DNA of 41,281 bases from Bacteroidales bacterium (GCA_018064685.1 JAGHUS010000020.1:1-41281); one strand, 5' to 3'; positions 1 to 7,829 are shown, numbered from the stretch's first letter. Notes: generated by a model from the sequence alone, not told the origin. Program-made: numbers and translations.

Positions 1-7
1 TGTTTGG

Positions 8-111
8 AACCAAAAATGGCACAAAAATGGCATAGAACATTTTCCTTCTTTGGCTTCTACACGATAAGTAGATAAATTCTTTTTTGTGCTATTTTTGTGC
101 CATTTTTGGTT
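8..111. repeat. Long inverted repeat, 25-nt arms
   Basis: Bases 8-32 are complementary to 87-111 over 25 positions with a single G-T pair, leaving a loop of about 54 bases. Each arm contains two spaced copies of an A5/T5 plus GCAC/GCCA motif. This could be a terminator-like stem, the edge of a mobile element or a cruciform. No coding sequence is seen here. Seen directly; function is unknown. Confidence 0.75.
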
Positions 112-352
112 TCGAAAAGAAACCGTTATATGTCAGAAACTGTACTACAATCTATCAGCAATAGGATGCCATGAATTTGTGTTACGCGAAAATGAGAAGC
201 AGGATGAAGGTGGGCGGTGGGCCAATGTTGCCTGTCCCCGTGACCCAGCTACATACCTACAAAGTTTGAAACACATGCACTGCTTGCACTAACCTTGTAT
301 CTTACAGAATGACATCGCGTTACAAGGTGCATGTATCTTGCACCAATCTTGC
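112..352. other. Intergenic stretch with degenerate 11-bp units
   Basis: No credible gene is seen. A 68-codon open frame crosses it but has no recognisable domain or promoter. Toward the end there are units of the form CTTGCACTAnn at 283-293, 337-347, 348-358 and 359-369; the last three are in exact 11-bp register and run into the composite repeat element that starts at about 353. Confidence 0.5.
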
Positions 353-720
353 ACTAGTCTTGCACTAAAAGTGTGGCATTCTTACTTTATAAATGCACGA
401 TGTTTCATCATCTCTTAGCGTACATTTCAACATTTCCCTTACGCCTTTTATGCAGTACACGCAGCATGTACCGCAAGGTACACTATGCATGTACCTCAAG
501 GTACACCACGCATGTACCGCAGGGTACACCATACGTGTACCGCACCGAAAGTGCTAGGGAAATGAAAAGATGCCGCTAGACGAATAGGGCAATTGTGCTG
601 CACGGCGTTAGTGGAAGACTAGTGGAAGACTAGTGGAAGTGAAACGGGGGACTTCCACCAGCAGAACATGCAGTGCTACAAGGTGATAGAGTATCTTAGT
701 GGAAGAGTGCATGTAAAAAA
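353..720 (+). repeat. Composite dispersed repeat, left copy
   Basis: This ~368-bp block matches, in reverse orientation, bases 40764-41187 at roughly 80% identity by eye. In order it holds an 11-bp unit CTTGCACTAGT, about 95 bp of conserved sequence, a 23-bp tandem array (464-545), about 60 bp of conserved sequence, three 11-bp units CTAGTGGAAGA (608-640), a hairpin with arms GTGGAAGT/ACTTCCAC (633-640 and 651-658) around the loop GAAACGGGGG, and a tail with AGTGGAAGAGTGCA. Small open frames in the two copies do not stay in the same frame at their 5' ends, so the element is more likely non-coding. It resembles a dispersed intergenic or MITE-like element; this identity is inference. Confidence 0.8.
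464..545. repeat. 23-bp tandem array (3.5 units)
   Basis: Three full units start at 464, 487 and 510, followed by a partial unit at 533. The consensus is GCATGTACCkCArGGTACAC plus three bases. Each unit contains the palindrome GTACC-N4-GGTAC. The array lies inside the left composite repeat and has a counterpart at 40996-41076. Confidence 0.85.
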
Positions 721-935
721 AACATTTCAATTGTTGCGTGGACAATTTTCTTTCCGCGCATGGCGGAAAAAGCTTCCACCTTTTTAAATTTATATTGTGC
801 TGCAATCTATCTTATCGTATTCCTTGTGTGTTCCTACCCAACGGATGTAAACTAATCCAGGAGTAAACATCACAACAATGACCAGACGATAATTAAAGAG
901 GAATTGTTTCCCAATACTCAGAATTCCAGAATTAA
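721..935. other. AT-rich intergenic stretch, no gene seen
   Basis: Between the composite repeat and the palindromic element upstream of the ATPase gene I see no coding sequence and no known RNA. A small hairpin TCCGC-GCATG-GCGGA lies near 752-766. Confidence 0.5.
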
Positions 936-1059
936 CAGAATAAAGAACCTCCGCAAACATCAGATCTTGGGAGTTGTACTAAACTCGCAAAAGTTCAGCC
1001 TGCGCCTGAGGCGTTAGCCGAAGAACTGATGTTTGCGGATGAATTCATTTAGCGGATAG
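936..1059. repeat. Palindromic element, upstream copy flanking the ATPase
   Basis: The element has perfect 14-nt arms, TCCGCAAACATCAG (950-963) and CTGATGTTTGCGGA (1026-1039). Inside are a GAGTT/AACTC hairpin (971-975 with 982-986) and a CGCC-TGA-GGCG hairpin (1003-1013). A second copy in the same orientation follows the ATPase at 2668-2761, from the shared CAGAA at the left to GATAG at the right. The left copy has about 30 extra bases (around 992-1021) that the right copy lacks. Confidence 0.85.
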
Positions 1060-1146
1060 AAGGGCCCTCTCAGCAGTTCTGAAGCTTCATTCTACTCATT
1101 CAAAACTCGCCAAAATAAAGAATTATCGTTAAAAATGGCGAAGATT

Positions 1147-1178
1147 CTTGGAAGATAAGAAAATCTTAACTATCTTTG
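1147..1178 (+). promoter_or_regulatory. Bacteroidota promoter for the ATPase gene
   Basis: A -33 box CTTG (1147-1150) is separated by 20 nt from the -7 box TATCTTTG (1171-1178), matching TTTG-N20-TAnnTTTG with one mismatch. The expected start of transcription is about 25 nt before the ATG. The promoter lies between the upstream palindromic element and the gene, so the bracketed unit carries its own promoter. Confidence 0.65.
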
Positions 1179-1209
1179 TCCCAACAAATAACAAGAAATT
1201 CGCAATGTT

Positions 1210-2664
1210 ATGAACTACAATATTGTTGGGCGAGAAAATGAAATCTCAGAACTTGAATATCTCTTGGGTAGTGACAAGTCGGAGTTTCTGGCTGTCTATG
1301 GACGCAGGCGTGTAGGAAAATCATTTCTCGTTGATGAGGTTTACGGTTCGGTTATGGCGTTCCGAACTGTTGGCGTCTTCATCAAAAGCGAAGAGTTGAG
1401 CGAGGAGTCTTATCGTCAGAAACAATTGAAGCATTTCTATGAAAGCCTGCTGGATTACGGATTGCCTGCCACAACGGAATGTCCCAAAACTTGGCTGCAA
1501 GCCTTTTCGTTATTGAAACAGTTACTTAGAAGAAAGCGTGCGAAGAGAAAGGTGGTTTTCCTGGACGAACTCCCTTGGATGGCAGGACCGAAATCTGCCG
1601 ACTTTATTGCCGAATTGGGATTCTTCTGGAATAACTTTGCCGCTGTGCAACGAAACATTGTGCTGGTGGTGTGCGGTAGTGCAACGAGCTGGATGCTTGA
1701 CAATGTGATACATGAGTACGGTGGTTTGCATGGACGGCTTACATCGCAGATGCATGTACGACCATTCACATTGAATGAATGTGAGCGTTATTATCACAAA
1801 CGCCACTTCCATCTGAGTCACTATGAGATGGTACTTGCCTACATGGCTTTGGGCGGTATTCCTTACTATCTCGATCTGCTTCGTAAGGAACGTACGCTTA
1901 CGGAGAATCTTGATGAGTTCTTCTTCCAAAAGACCAAAGCGAAACAGGAGTTTGAGGATGTGTATGTAGGCCTCTTTAATTCAAAAGACAATTACGTAGG
2001 CATCGTCAGAGCTTTGGGAGGGCAATTCTATGGCATGACGCGAACAGAAATCTCTCAGGCGATAGGCCAGAAGAGTGGTGGCGGGTTATCCAAGATGCTC
2101 GAGAACCTTGAAGAATCGGATGTAATCCGTACCTATACGCGATATGGTGGTCCCCAGAAGGAAACAGTTTATCAGCTGGTGGATTTCTTCTCGCTGTTCT
2201 ATCTTCGCCACATAGAGAAAAGAGTGAATGTTCAGAAAGGCTGGAAGTCATTGCAGCGCTCACCGCAATTCTTCGCATGGGCAGGAATAACGTTCGAGCT
2301 TGTGGTGATGATGCATCAGCAACAACTTGCAAGTGCCCTTCGCTTGGGTACTATCAGTGCATGCTATTGTTGGAAAGGTATGTCAGCAGCAGGCACAGGT
2401 GCCCAGATAGATATGGTTCTGGAGTGGAAGGGCGAACGAACCGACTATCTATTTGAGATAAAATTCTCGGAGAGCGTGTATACCATAGACGCGGATTATG
2501 AGCAGAATCTGCGCAATAAGATCGATGCATTCCTGCATTCAAAGAAACATAATCCCATCCACTCAATAAACATGGTCATGCTTACAACCTTTGGTTTGAC
2601 TCAAGGAATACACAACGCCCCCATTGATACCGGATTGACAATGGATGTGCTCTTTAGGGAGTAA
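1210..2664 (+). CDS. STAND-type ATPase with DUF234-like nuclease domain
   Basis: This 484-residue protein belongs to the Arch_ATPase/DUF234 group (MNS clade of STAND ATPases), which is amplified in many Bacteroidota and archaea. Walker A is GRRRVGKS (31-38), Walker B is VVFLDE (115-120), and a sensor-like stretch VVCGSATS lies at 153-160. A winged-helix-like region follows at about 265-325. The C-terminal part shows PD-(D/E)XK-type residues: E363, D401 and E416-x-K418, as in DUF234. It may act on DNA using ATP, but no substrate is known for most members. The gene has its own promoter and is bracketed by two copies of a palindromic element (936-1059 and 2668-2761), the second beginning 4 nt after the stop codon. 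No partner toxin or antitoxin gene is adjacent. The family call is firm; the role is not. Confidence 0.88.
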   Translation: MNYNIVGRENEISELEYLLGSDKSEFLAVYGRRRVGKSFLVDEVYGSVMAFRTVGVFIKSEELSEESYRQKQLKHFYESLLDYGLPATTECPKTWLQAFSLLKQLLRRKRAKRKVVFLDELPWMAGPKSADFIAELGFFWNNFAAVQRNIVLVVCGSATSWMLDNVIHEYGGLHGRLTSQMHVRPFTLNECERYYHKRHFHLSHYEMVLAYMALGGIPYYLDLLRKERTLTENLDEFFFQKTKAKQEFEDVYVGLFNSKDNYVGIVRALGGQFYGMTRTEISQAIGQKSGGGLSKMLENLEESDVIRTYTRYGGPQKETVYQLVDFFSLFYLRHIEKRVNVQKGWKSLQRSPQFFAWAGITFELVVMMHQQQLASALRLGTISACYCWKGMSAAGTGAQIDMVLEWKGERTDYLFEIKFSESVYTIDADYEQNLRNKIDAFLHSKKHNPIHSINMVMLTTFGLTQGIHNAPIDTGLTMDVLFRE

Positions 2665-2667
2665 CTT

Positions 2668-2761
2668 CAGAACAAAGAACATCCGCAAACATCAGATTCT
2701 CGGAGTTGTTGTGAACTCGCAAAAGAACTGATGTTTGCAGATGATTAAATTATGCAGATAG
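2668..2761. repeat. Palindromic element, downstream copy flanking the ATPase
   Basis: The arms are TCCGCAAACATCAG (2682-2695) and CTGATGTTTGCAGA (2728-2741), with one mismatch in the stem, around an inner GAGTT/AACTC hairpin (2703-2707 with 2714-2718). It is a shorter version of the element at 936-1059. It could also serve as a terminator for the ATPase gene, although no U-run follows. Confidence 0.82.
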
Positions 2762-2804
2762 GGAGACTGTCCCGATCATCCCGATTTAAACAATCCGAGA
2801 CTCT

Positions 2805-3821
2805 TTACCATTCGTGTCTATCAAATGGTGCTTTTCTGGGTGGGGTGTCACCATACTTTATTGGCTTATGCTCGCATCCAATATTCCAAATACCAAATGC
2901 TGGTAAAATACATGCGGGCAAAGCCACAATTCCTCCAAATGTGTGTGCTATTCCAACTTTACGTCTATGTTTCACATACCTCTTCCAATTTATCTCATCC
3001 ACGCGATTTGCTTCAATCATATTCTGTTCATGGATTCGCATTTGCTCTTCATCGAATGGAATGTCTCCATCTATAATACCTGCCGTATATGAATTATCGT
3101 TGTGTTTATTGAGTTCTTCGATGTCATTACGCCAAAGCTGTACATTTTTACTCTCAATCTTTCCGCATTCTACATTGATGGAATTCACAAAGATGCGATT
3201 TCTGCACGTTGACCATTTTGCCATAGAATAATCATACGAATACGGTATTACGAACTCGACAACCTCTTTGTTGTCGAACGCTGTGAGTGAATGAATTCCA
3301 GGCTCTTTGATAAGAGCTGGTAATTTTGTTATACCACGAACATTTGTCTCGTTGAGGGGCAATGCCCATTTCGCATAAGGGGGGATAGTCATTAATACTC
3401 CCGACTCATTCGTCTGTACATTATTTATGGCATCTTGCACATTGTTGAAAGTCGTGCTTCTTGATGAGCGAACATCTTTGAATAACTGGTTTGAATAACC
3501 GTCATACAGGACATAGCTCTTCGATTTGTCAATAATAAGATTTTTGTTGGAATTGTTCATGATAACCAAGGATATAACAAAATTCTTATCTATAGTATAT
3601 TGAACGTCAAAATCTTTATAATGGCATGTCAGTCCTCGTATTTCAACTTTTGCTTTCTCATCCATATTTTGCACGCCAAAATAACAAGTGTTCTTTATCG
3701 TTTTCGTATAAGGGACAGGTTCGGGTTGTAGATTTGGCTGAACGTAGGTAGGGCAAGCACAGGATGATAACAAAGTGCATAGTAATCCTAGTGCAATAAG
3801 AATGTGTGAATAATATTTCAT
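2805..3821 (-). CDS. Hypothetical lipoprotein
   Basis: This 338-residue protein has a hydrophobic N-terminus ending in a lipobox LLSSC with the lipidated cysteine at about residue 21, so it is predicted to be a membrane-anchored lipoprotein. The central part (about 60-230) looks beta-rich and does not match a family I recognise. Near the C-terminus a charged helical stretch (about 255-290) is followed by a hydrophobic segment (about 295-315), which could be a second membrane contact. The composition is AT-richer than the housekeeping genes to the right. It stands alone, transcribed away from the foldable stretch at 3831-4015, so its 5' leader may include that structure. Function unknown. Confidence 0.7.
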   Translation of the reverse strand: MKYYSHILIALGLLCTLLSSCACPTYVQPNLQPEPVPYTKTIKNTCYFGVQNMDEKAKVEIRGLTCHYKDFDVQYTIDKNFVISLVIMNNSNKNLIIDKSKSYVLYDGYSNQLFKDVRSSRSTTFNNVQDAINNVQTNESGVLMTIPPYAKWALPLNETNVRGITKLPALIKEPGIHSLTAFDNKEVVEFVIPYSYDYSMAKWSTCRNRIFVNSINVECGKIESKNVQLWRNDIEELNKHNDNSYTAGIIDGDIPFDEEQMRIHEQNMIEANRVDEINWKRYVKHRRKVGIAHTFGGIVALPACILPAFGIWNIGCEHKPIKYGDTPPRKAPFDRHEW

Positions 3822-3830
3822 AAATAGAAA

Positions 3831-4015
3831 GAATAAGAGAAGGGCGTAACCCTGTCCGACTTATTCTTCATTCAGGCACCGCCAAGCGCCCATAGGTAAA
3901 CAAGTACGAACGAAAGGTCACGCCCCTATACGGGACGTGAGCCAATCACTGACTTGTTCTCACCTATATTCAATTTTTGGCGGTTTTGAATGAAGAGAAC
4001 AAGAGCGAAAGCTCT
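3831..4015. ncRNA. Candidate structured RNA (6S-like nested hairpin)
   Basis: Nested complementary arms form one long interrupted hairpin: 3867-3874 with 3987-3994, 3879-3885 with 3977-3983, 3892-3897 with 3962-3967, 3899-3905 with 3952-3958, and 3918-3922 with 3936-3940 capped by CCC/GGG. The bubbles between the arms recall 6S RNA. Side hairpins flank it: GAATAAG/CTTATTC (3831-3837 with 3860-3866) and AGAGC-GAAA-GCTCT (4002-4015). On the minus strand it would also be the leader of the lipoprotein gene. The strand cannot be decided from the fold. Six coaxial helices of 5-8 bp are unlikely by chance. The 6S identity is a guess by shape only. Confidence 0.5.
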
Positions 4016-4217
4016 ACGTTATATTATGTATGTCGAACGGATTCCGCATCACCCTCCGTAGTTAATAATTTGTTTATTTTATACGAATTGGTGAAGTGGC
4101 TGCACGCATGGTGCACCGTTCTTCTGTTTGCTGTTGATGTCTGTTTCGTATCGTCAAGCCCGGAGGCTATGACTTGATGGTTCTTTTCTTTGTTAGTGGG
4201 TTAAACAATGATATAAA
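4016..4217. other. AT-rich spacer, no gene seen
   Basis: Between the foldable stretch and the Rpn-family gene I see no coding sequence with a domain, promoter or repeat. Confidence 0.45.
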
Positions 4218-5135
4218 CTATAATTCCTCAATTTGTTCTGTTGAGAGGCCTGTAGCTTGAGATATTTGTTCCGCTGAAAGCCCCATGGAGAGAAGATTGT
4301 GGGCAATTGCTATCGCTTTTAAGTTTTCACCTTCAATGCGTCCTTCTGCTCGACCTTCTGCTCGACCTTCTGCTCGGCCCTCTGCTCGGCCCTCTGCTCG
4401 GCCCTCCTTGATGGCCGATGCAATGCAGTCGTTCTGCACCATGATGTCTTCCAAATGTCTATCGTACGATATCTGTTCTTCTCGTGACATTTGCATATAG
4501 AGGAGGTTTTGGCGAGCTTGCTGAAGGCCTGGAACGGTGGTGTCATCTTTGATGTGTCCTGAACGCAGATAGTCAAGCCACTCTTCAAGCGGGGTTGTTG
4601 CTACTTTGTTAAATTCATTCACGCGTATGAGATAGTATTCCGGGAACACCTGCTCTGGAGTCTTCATCTCGATGACATCTTTCTCCTTGGTCGTAATCTG
4701 AAGAGTGTCGCCGGTATGGACCCCCTTGAAGGTTGTCTGTCCGTGATACAGGTAATCGGCACCCTTGCCCAGGTCGAAATATAGAATGCTGATGGAGTAC
4801 ACCTTCTTCACCTTCTCATAACTCTCGCCCAGATGGATGTGTTCTGTGATAGACTTTGCTACCCCATAAAGGATACGCTCAAGATAATGCAGCTGGCGCG
4901 TGAGCTGTATCTCCACGATGATAATTTCGCCTTTCGAGTTCTTGGCTTTTATGTCAACACGATTGAACTTGTCGTCTTCTGCCTCCTGATTACCTTCGCT
5001 CTCAAGTATCTCGTCAATATGCACTTCCTCGCCCAGAAGAACAGTTATCAGTCCCTCCAGTACACAGAAATTAGCTTTGTTCCTGAGCATTCGTTTTGCA
5101 GCCCAGTCGAACCTTACATATTTATCCTTTGCCAT
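4218..5135 (-). CDS. Rpn/PD-(D/E)XK family nuclease
   Basis: This 305-residue protein resembles the Rpn family of recombination-promoting nucleases (PDDEXK_2 transposase-like). The N-terminal motif (about 1-25) is typical: FDWAAKRMLRNKANFCVLEG. Catalytic residues appear as D61 followed by E75-x-Q77 in VDIKAK...IVEIQ. Residues 244-269 are six back-to-back copies of EGRA/EGRI encoded by 12-bp tandem DNA, a common feature of this family. The C-terminus (about 270-305) is a small helical segment with two similar LSxEQI motifs. E. coli Rpn proteins promote RecA-independent recombination and cut DNA; that activity here is inference. The gene has its own promoter and is not in an operon. Confidence 0.85.
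   Translation of the reverse strand: MAKDKYVRFDWAAKRMLRNKANFCVLEGLITVLLGEEVHIDEILESEGNQEAEDDKFNRVDIKAKNSKGEIIIVEIQLTRQLHYLERILYGVAKSITEHIHLGESYEKVKKVYSISILYFDLGKGADYLYHGQTTFKGVHTGDTLQITTKEKDVIEMKTPEQVFPEYYLIRVNEFNKVATTPLEEWLDYLRSGHIKDDTTVPGLQQARQNLLYMQMSREEQISYDRHLEDIMVQNDCIASAIKEGRAEGRAEGRAEGRAEGRAEGRIEGENLKAIAIAHNLLSMGLSAEQISQATGLSTEQIEEL
4341..4406. repeat. 12-bp tandem repeat inside the Rpn gene
   Basis: Five full 12-bp units and a partial one of the form CCTTCTGCTCGA/GCCCTCTGCTCG encode the EGRA residue repeats. Units at the two ends differ at third codon positions in two homogeneous blocks, which suggests slippage within each block. Confidence 0.9.
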
Positions 5136-5155
5136 AGCTTACAGACTTTTGCTTG

Positions 5156-5187
5156 CAAAAATAATATATTTACGTCAAACAAACAAG
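5156..5187 (-). promoter_or_regulatory. Promoter for the Rpn-family gene
   Basis: On the minus strand a -7 box TATTTTTG (5156-5163) lies 20 nt downstream of a -33-like CTTG (5184-5187). The start codon follows about 20 nt further downstream. Confidence 0.55.
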
Positions 5188-5268
5188 TTTTTCCAAGAAA
5201 AAGCAAAAACTTCGCTCAAACACACCTTGTGGACTATAGGACTTACAAATTAAATTGCCACACTGGAA

Positions 5269-5293
5269 GGCGGGTGTCATCTCGACACTCGCC
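5269..5293 (-). terminator. Hairpin after the 169-residue protein gene
   Basis: GGCGGGTGTC (5269-5278) and GACACTCGCC (5284-5293) pair with one mismatch. The hairpin sits 38 nt beyond the stop codon of the gene at 5331-5840. It lacks a clear U-run. Confidence 0.4.
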
Positions 5294-5330
5294 TCCCGTT
5301 CTAATCCAATTCTGTATGACAATATTCAAC

Positions 5331-5840
5331 TTATGGCAGTACGTTGACATTCACGACGAAGGAGCAGTCTTCCCACTTGCCTTTGGGGTGCAGCAGGTCG
5401 GGCTCGCTCCACTTGTGGAATTCCATCAGGAGGTTTCCGTTTACGTTCTGCACCTCGGCCTTGAATGAAACACCGCGATGGGGCAGCTTGGCGGAATAGT
5501 CGTGGATGCCGAGGATGTGATAGACGCCGTTGTCGTAGACGATGTTGTTGATCTCTAACGATCCGTAGATGTATTTCTTGGCAAAGTGCTGCGAATAGAA
5601 GTTCTCGCAGAAGTACTTGAGGAGGCGGGTCATCAGGGCGCGCTCTGAGGTCATCACCTTGCGTGTCTCCATCAGTGTGGTGGTGGTGTGGTTGGCGAGG
5701 AGTTCGCTGTTCATGTCGTTGTTGGCACTGGCTGTGGCATTCAGGCACAGCAGGCAGATCAGGACTGCCAGGATGCGCTTCGTGTTCTTGACGATGTTGT
5801 GGGTGTGGGTGGTGCGGTTCTGATTGTTGAAGGTTGTCAT
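5331..5840 (-). CDS. Hypothetical exported protein
   Basis: This is a 169-residue protein with a basic N-terminal extension and a hydrophobic core (about 23-38) ending in ATASA, which looks like a signal peptide with cleavage near residue 40. The mature part is about 130 residues and probably beta-rich, for example in FKAEVQNVNGNLLMEF. I do not recognise the family; small secreted Bacteroidota proteins of this kind often have NTF2-like or DUF3836-like folds, and DUF3836 is possible here. The start is uncertain because the extension before the hydrophobic core is long. It is transcribed alone, downstream of the pckA terminator. Confidence 0.65.
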   Translation of the reverse strand: MTTFNNQNRTTHTHNIVKNTKRILAVLICLLCLNATASANNDMNSELLANHTTTTLMETRKVMTSERALMTRLLKYFCENFYSQHFAKKYIYGSLEINNIVYDNGVYHILGIHDYSAKLPHRGVSFKAEVQNVNGNLLMEFHKWSEPDLLHPKGKWEDCSFVVNVNVLP

Positions 5841-5981
5841 AATGCTTGATGTTTAAAATTATCTTTTTTCGTTTTCTTGCTTTGTCATCGCTCCGTCGCG
5901 CTGACATTTATATAGAGCGGGCAAACTTGTGATTTCTATCACCAGAAAAAAAGATTTTTTCAGAAACCGAGCTGTACGAAT

Positions 5982-6018
5982 AAAAAAAGAACCGCCCCTC
6001 GAGTATGAGGAACGGTTC
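5982..6018 (-). terminator. Rho-independent terminator of pckA
   Basis: On the minus strand GAACCG pairs with CGGTTC and CCTC with GAGG, followed by seven U residues (complement of 5982-5988). It lies about 80 nt past the pckA stop codon. Confidence 0.85.
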
Positions 6019-6099
6019 CATTAATTATTGTCTTTCCCACTACGCTACTTTCGCGGTAGCGTTTCTCCCTCCACGGGGGGAGATGGGAGAGAGGGGTCT

Positions 6100-7701
6100 T
6101 TAGAGCTGGGGACCAGCTGCAACGAGTGCCTGACCAGCCTCGTTGGTGGTGTACTTAGCGAAGTTCTTGATGAAGCGAGCTGCCAAATCCTTAGCCTTCT
6201 CCTCCCAGATAGAAGCCTCAGCGTAGGTGTCGCGAGGATCGAGGATAGCGGGATTTACGTTGGGCAGAGCGGTGGGAACCTCGAAGTTGAACATGGGGAT
6301 CATCTTGGTCTCAGCCTTCAGGATGCTGCCATCGAGGATAGCGTCGATGATACCACGAGTATCGGGGATAGAGATACGCTTGCCGGTACCGTTCCAACCA
6401 GTGTTAACGAGGTAAGCCTTAGCGCCGTTAGCGTTCATCTTCTTAACGAGCTCCTGAGCGTACTTTGTGGGGTGCAGCTCGAGGAATGCCTGACCGAAGC
6501 AAGCTGAGAAGGTGGGAGTGGGCTCGGTGATGCCGCGCTCGGTACCAGCCAACTTAGCGGTGAAACCTGACAGGAAGTAGTACTGAGTCTGCTCGGGAGT
6601 CAGGATTGATACGGGAGGCAATACGCCGAATGCATCAGCTGAGAGGAAGATAACGTTCTTAGCAGCGGGAGCTGAAGAACCGGGCTGGATGTTGTTGATG
6701 TGGTTGATGGGATAAGAAACACGAGTGTTCTCGGTTACGCTCTTATCGTTGAAGTCGATCTTACCATCAGCAGCTACGGTTACGTTCTCGAGAAGAGCGT
6801 TGCGCTTGATAGCACCGTAGATGTCGGGCTCGTTCTCCTTGCTCAGGCCGATAACCTTAGCGTAGCAACCACCCTCGAAGTTGAAGACGCCGTTGTCGTC
6901 CCATCCGTGCTCGTCATCACCGATAAGGCGACGCTTGGGATCGGTTGACAGAGTGGTCTTACCGGTACCAGAGAGGCCGAAGAAGATAGCGGTCTCCTCA
7001 CCGTCCATGTTACAGTTGGCAGAGCAGTGCATAGAAGCGATGCCCTGGAGGGGAAGGTAGTAGTTCATCATTGAGAACATACCCTTCTTCATCTCACCAC
7101 CATACCAGGTGTTGATGATAACCTGCTCGCGGCTGGTTACGTTGAAGGCAACGCAAGTCTCGCTGTTCAGGCCGAGCTCAGCATAGTTCTCAACCTTAGC
7201 CTTAGAAGCGTTGTAGATTACGAAGTTGGGCTCGAAGTTCTCCAACTCCTCAGCGGTGGGCTGGATGAACATGTTGGTAACGAAGTGTGCCTGCCATGCT
7301 ACCTCAACAATGAAGCGAACAGCCATGCGGGTGTCCTTGTTAGCACCGCAGAATGCGTCAACAACGTAGAGGTTCTTGTTGCAGAGCTCCTTAACAGCCA
7401 GGTCCTTAACGGTAGCCCAAACCTCCTCGGTCATGGGGTGGTTGTCGTTCTTATAACCCTCGGTGGTCCACCATACAGTGTCCTTTGAGTTCTCGTCCAT
7501 TACGATGTACTTGTCCTTGGGTGAACGGCCGGTGTAGATACCAGTCATTACGTTAACAGCGTCGAGCTCGGTGTTCTGACCTACCTCGTAGCCCTCGAGA
7601 CCAGCCTTGGTCTCCTCAGCGAACAGTACCTCGTAAGAAGGATTGTGGGCAATCACGGTTGAACCAGTGATGCCGTACTTAGTCAAATCTAATGTTGCCA
7701 T
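6100..7701 (-). CDS. pckA: Phosphoenolpyruvate carboxykinase (ATP)
   Basis: The enzyme interconverts oxaloacetate plus ATP with phosphoenolpyruvate, CO2 and ADP. In fermenting Bacteroidota it usually runs toward oxaloacetate, feeding succinate and propionate production. At 533 residues it has normal length. Family motifs are visible: YTGRSPKDK (56-64), the lysine-bearing [10 protein letters not shown] (198-207), kinase-1 P-loop GLSGTGKTT (242-250), the metal-binding kinase-2 stretch LIGDDEHGW (259-267) and the adenine-binding NTRVSYP region. The codon choice is very uniform, as expected of a highly expressed gene. It is monocistronic, with its own promoter, a leader of about 90 nt containing two hairpins and a strong terminator. 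Confidence 0.98.
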   Translation of the reverse strand: MATLDLTKYGITGSTVIAHNPSYEVLFAEETKAGLEGYEVGQNTELDAVNVMTGIYTGRSPKDKYIVMDENSKDTVWWTTEGYKNDNHPMTEEVWATVKDLAVKELCNKNLYVVDAFCGANKDTRMAVRFIVEVAWQAHFVTNMFIQPTAEELENFEPNFVIYNASKAKVENYAELGLNSETCVAFNVTSREQVIINTWYGGEMKKGMFSMMNYYLPLQGIASMHCSANCNMDGEETAIFFGLSGTGKTTLSTDPKRRLIGDDEHGWDDNGVFNFEGGCYAKVIGLSKENEPDIYGAIKRNALLENVTVAADGKIDFNDKSVTENTRVSYPINHINNIQPGSSAPAAKNVIFLSADAFGVLPPVSILTPEQTQYYFLSGFTAKLAGTERGITEPTPTFSACFGQAFLELHPTKYAQELVKKMNANGAKAYLVNTGWNGTGKRISIPDTRGIIDAILDGSILKAETKMIPMFNFEVPTALPNVNPAILDPRDTYAEASIWEEKAKDLAARFIKNFAKYTTNEAGQALVAAGPQL

Positions 7702-7754
7702 TGGTTTTAAAATATTAAATGATTAAACTTCTTTTTCTTTTTACTCTCATGTGT

Positions 7755-7794
7755 GTTTGTGCGTCGCATTCGCACAAACGCCTTCTTTTAGGCG
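7755..7794 (-). promoter_or_regulatory. Hairpins in the pckA leader
   Basis: GTTTGTGCG (7755-7763) and CGCACAAAC (7771-7779) form a perfect 9-bp stem with a 7-nt loop. A second small stem, CGCC/GGCG, is at 7779-7794. Both lie in the predicted 5' leader of pckA and could affect message stability or translation; no known riboswitch was recognised. Confidence 0.55.
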
Positions 7795-7797
7795 ATA

Positions 7798-7829
7798 CAA
7801 AAGTACTGCTTTATTTTGAATTTGCGAAA
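7798..7829 (-). promoter_or_regulatory. Promoter for pckA
   Basis: On the minus strand the -7 box TACTTTTG (7798-7805) is preceded at 20-nt spacing by TTTC (7826-7829), one mismatch from the -33 consensus TTTG. Confidence 0.65.

Noticed and set aside
464..545. A CRISPR array.
   Set aside because: Units are contiguous 23-bp repeats without unique spacers, and no cas gene is present.
86..805. Three small open frames of 65-68 codons near the left end (86-292, 373-579, 608-805).
   Set aside because: The last two lie in the composite repeat; frames are not conserved between copies at the 5' end, the sequence is made of tandem repeats, and no start context or domain is visible. A repeated peptide family cannot be fully excluded.
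1210..5135. A complete defence island made of the ATPase and the Rpn-type nuclease.
   Set aside because: The genes are separated by an unrelated lipoprotein and are on different strands with separate promoters, and no further defence gene is seen.
6060..6098. A second terminator after pckA (CTCC/GGAG-rich palindrome).
   Set aside because: It overlaps the gene end, has no U-run and looks more like a CTCC-rich repeat; the terminator at 5982-6018 is far better.
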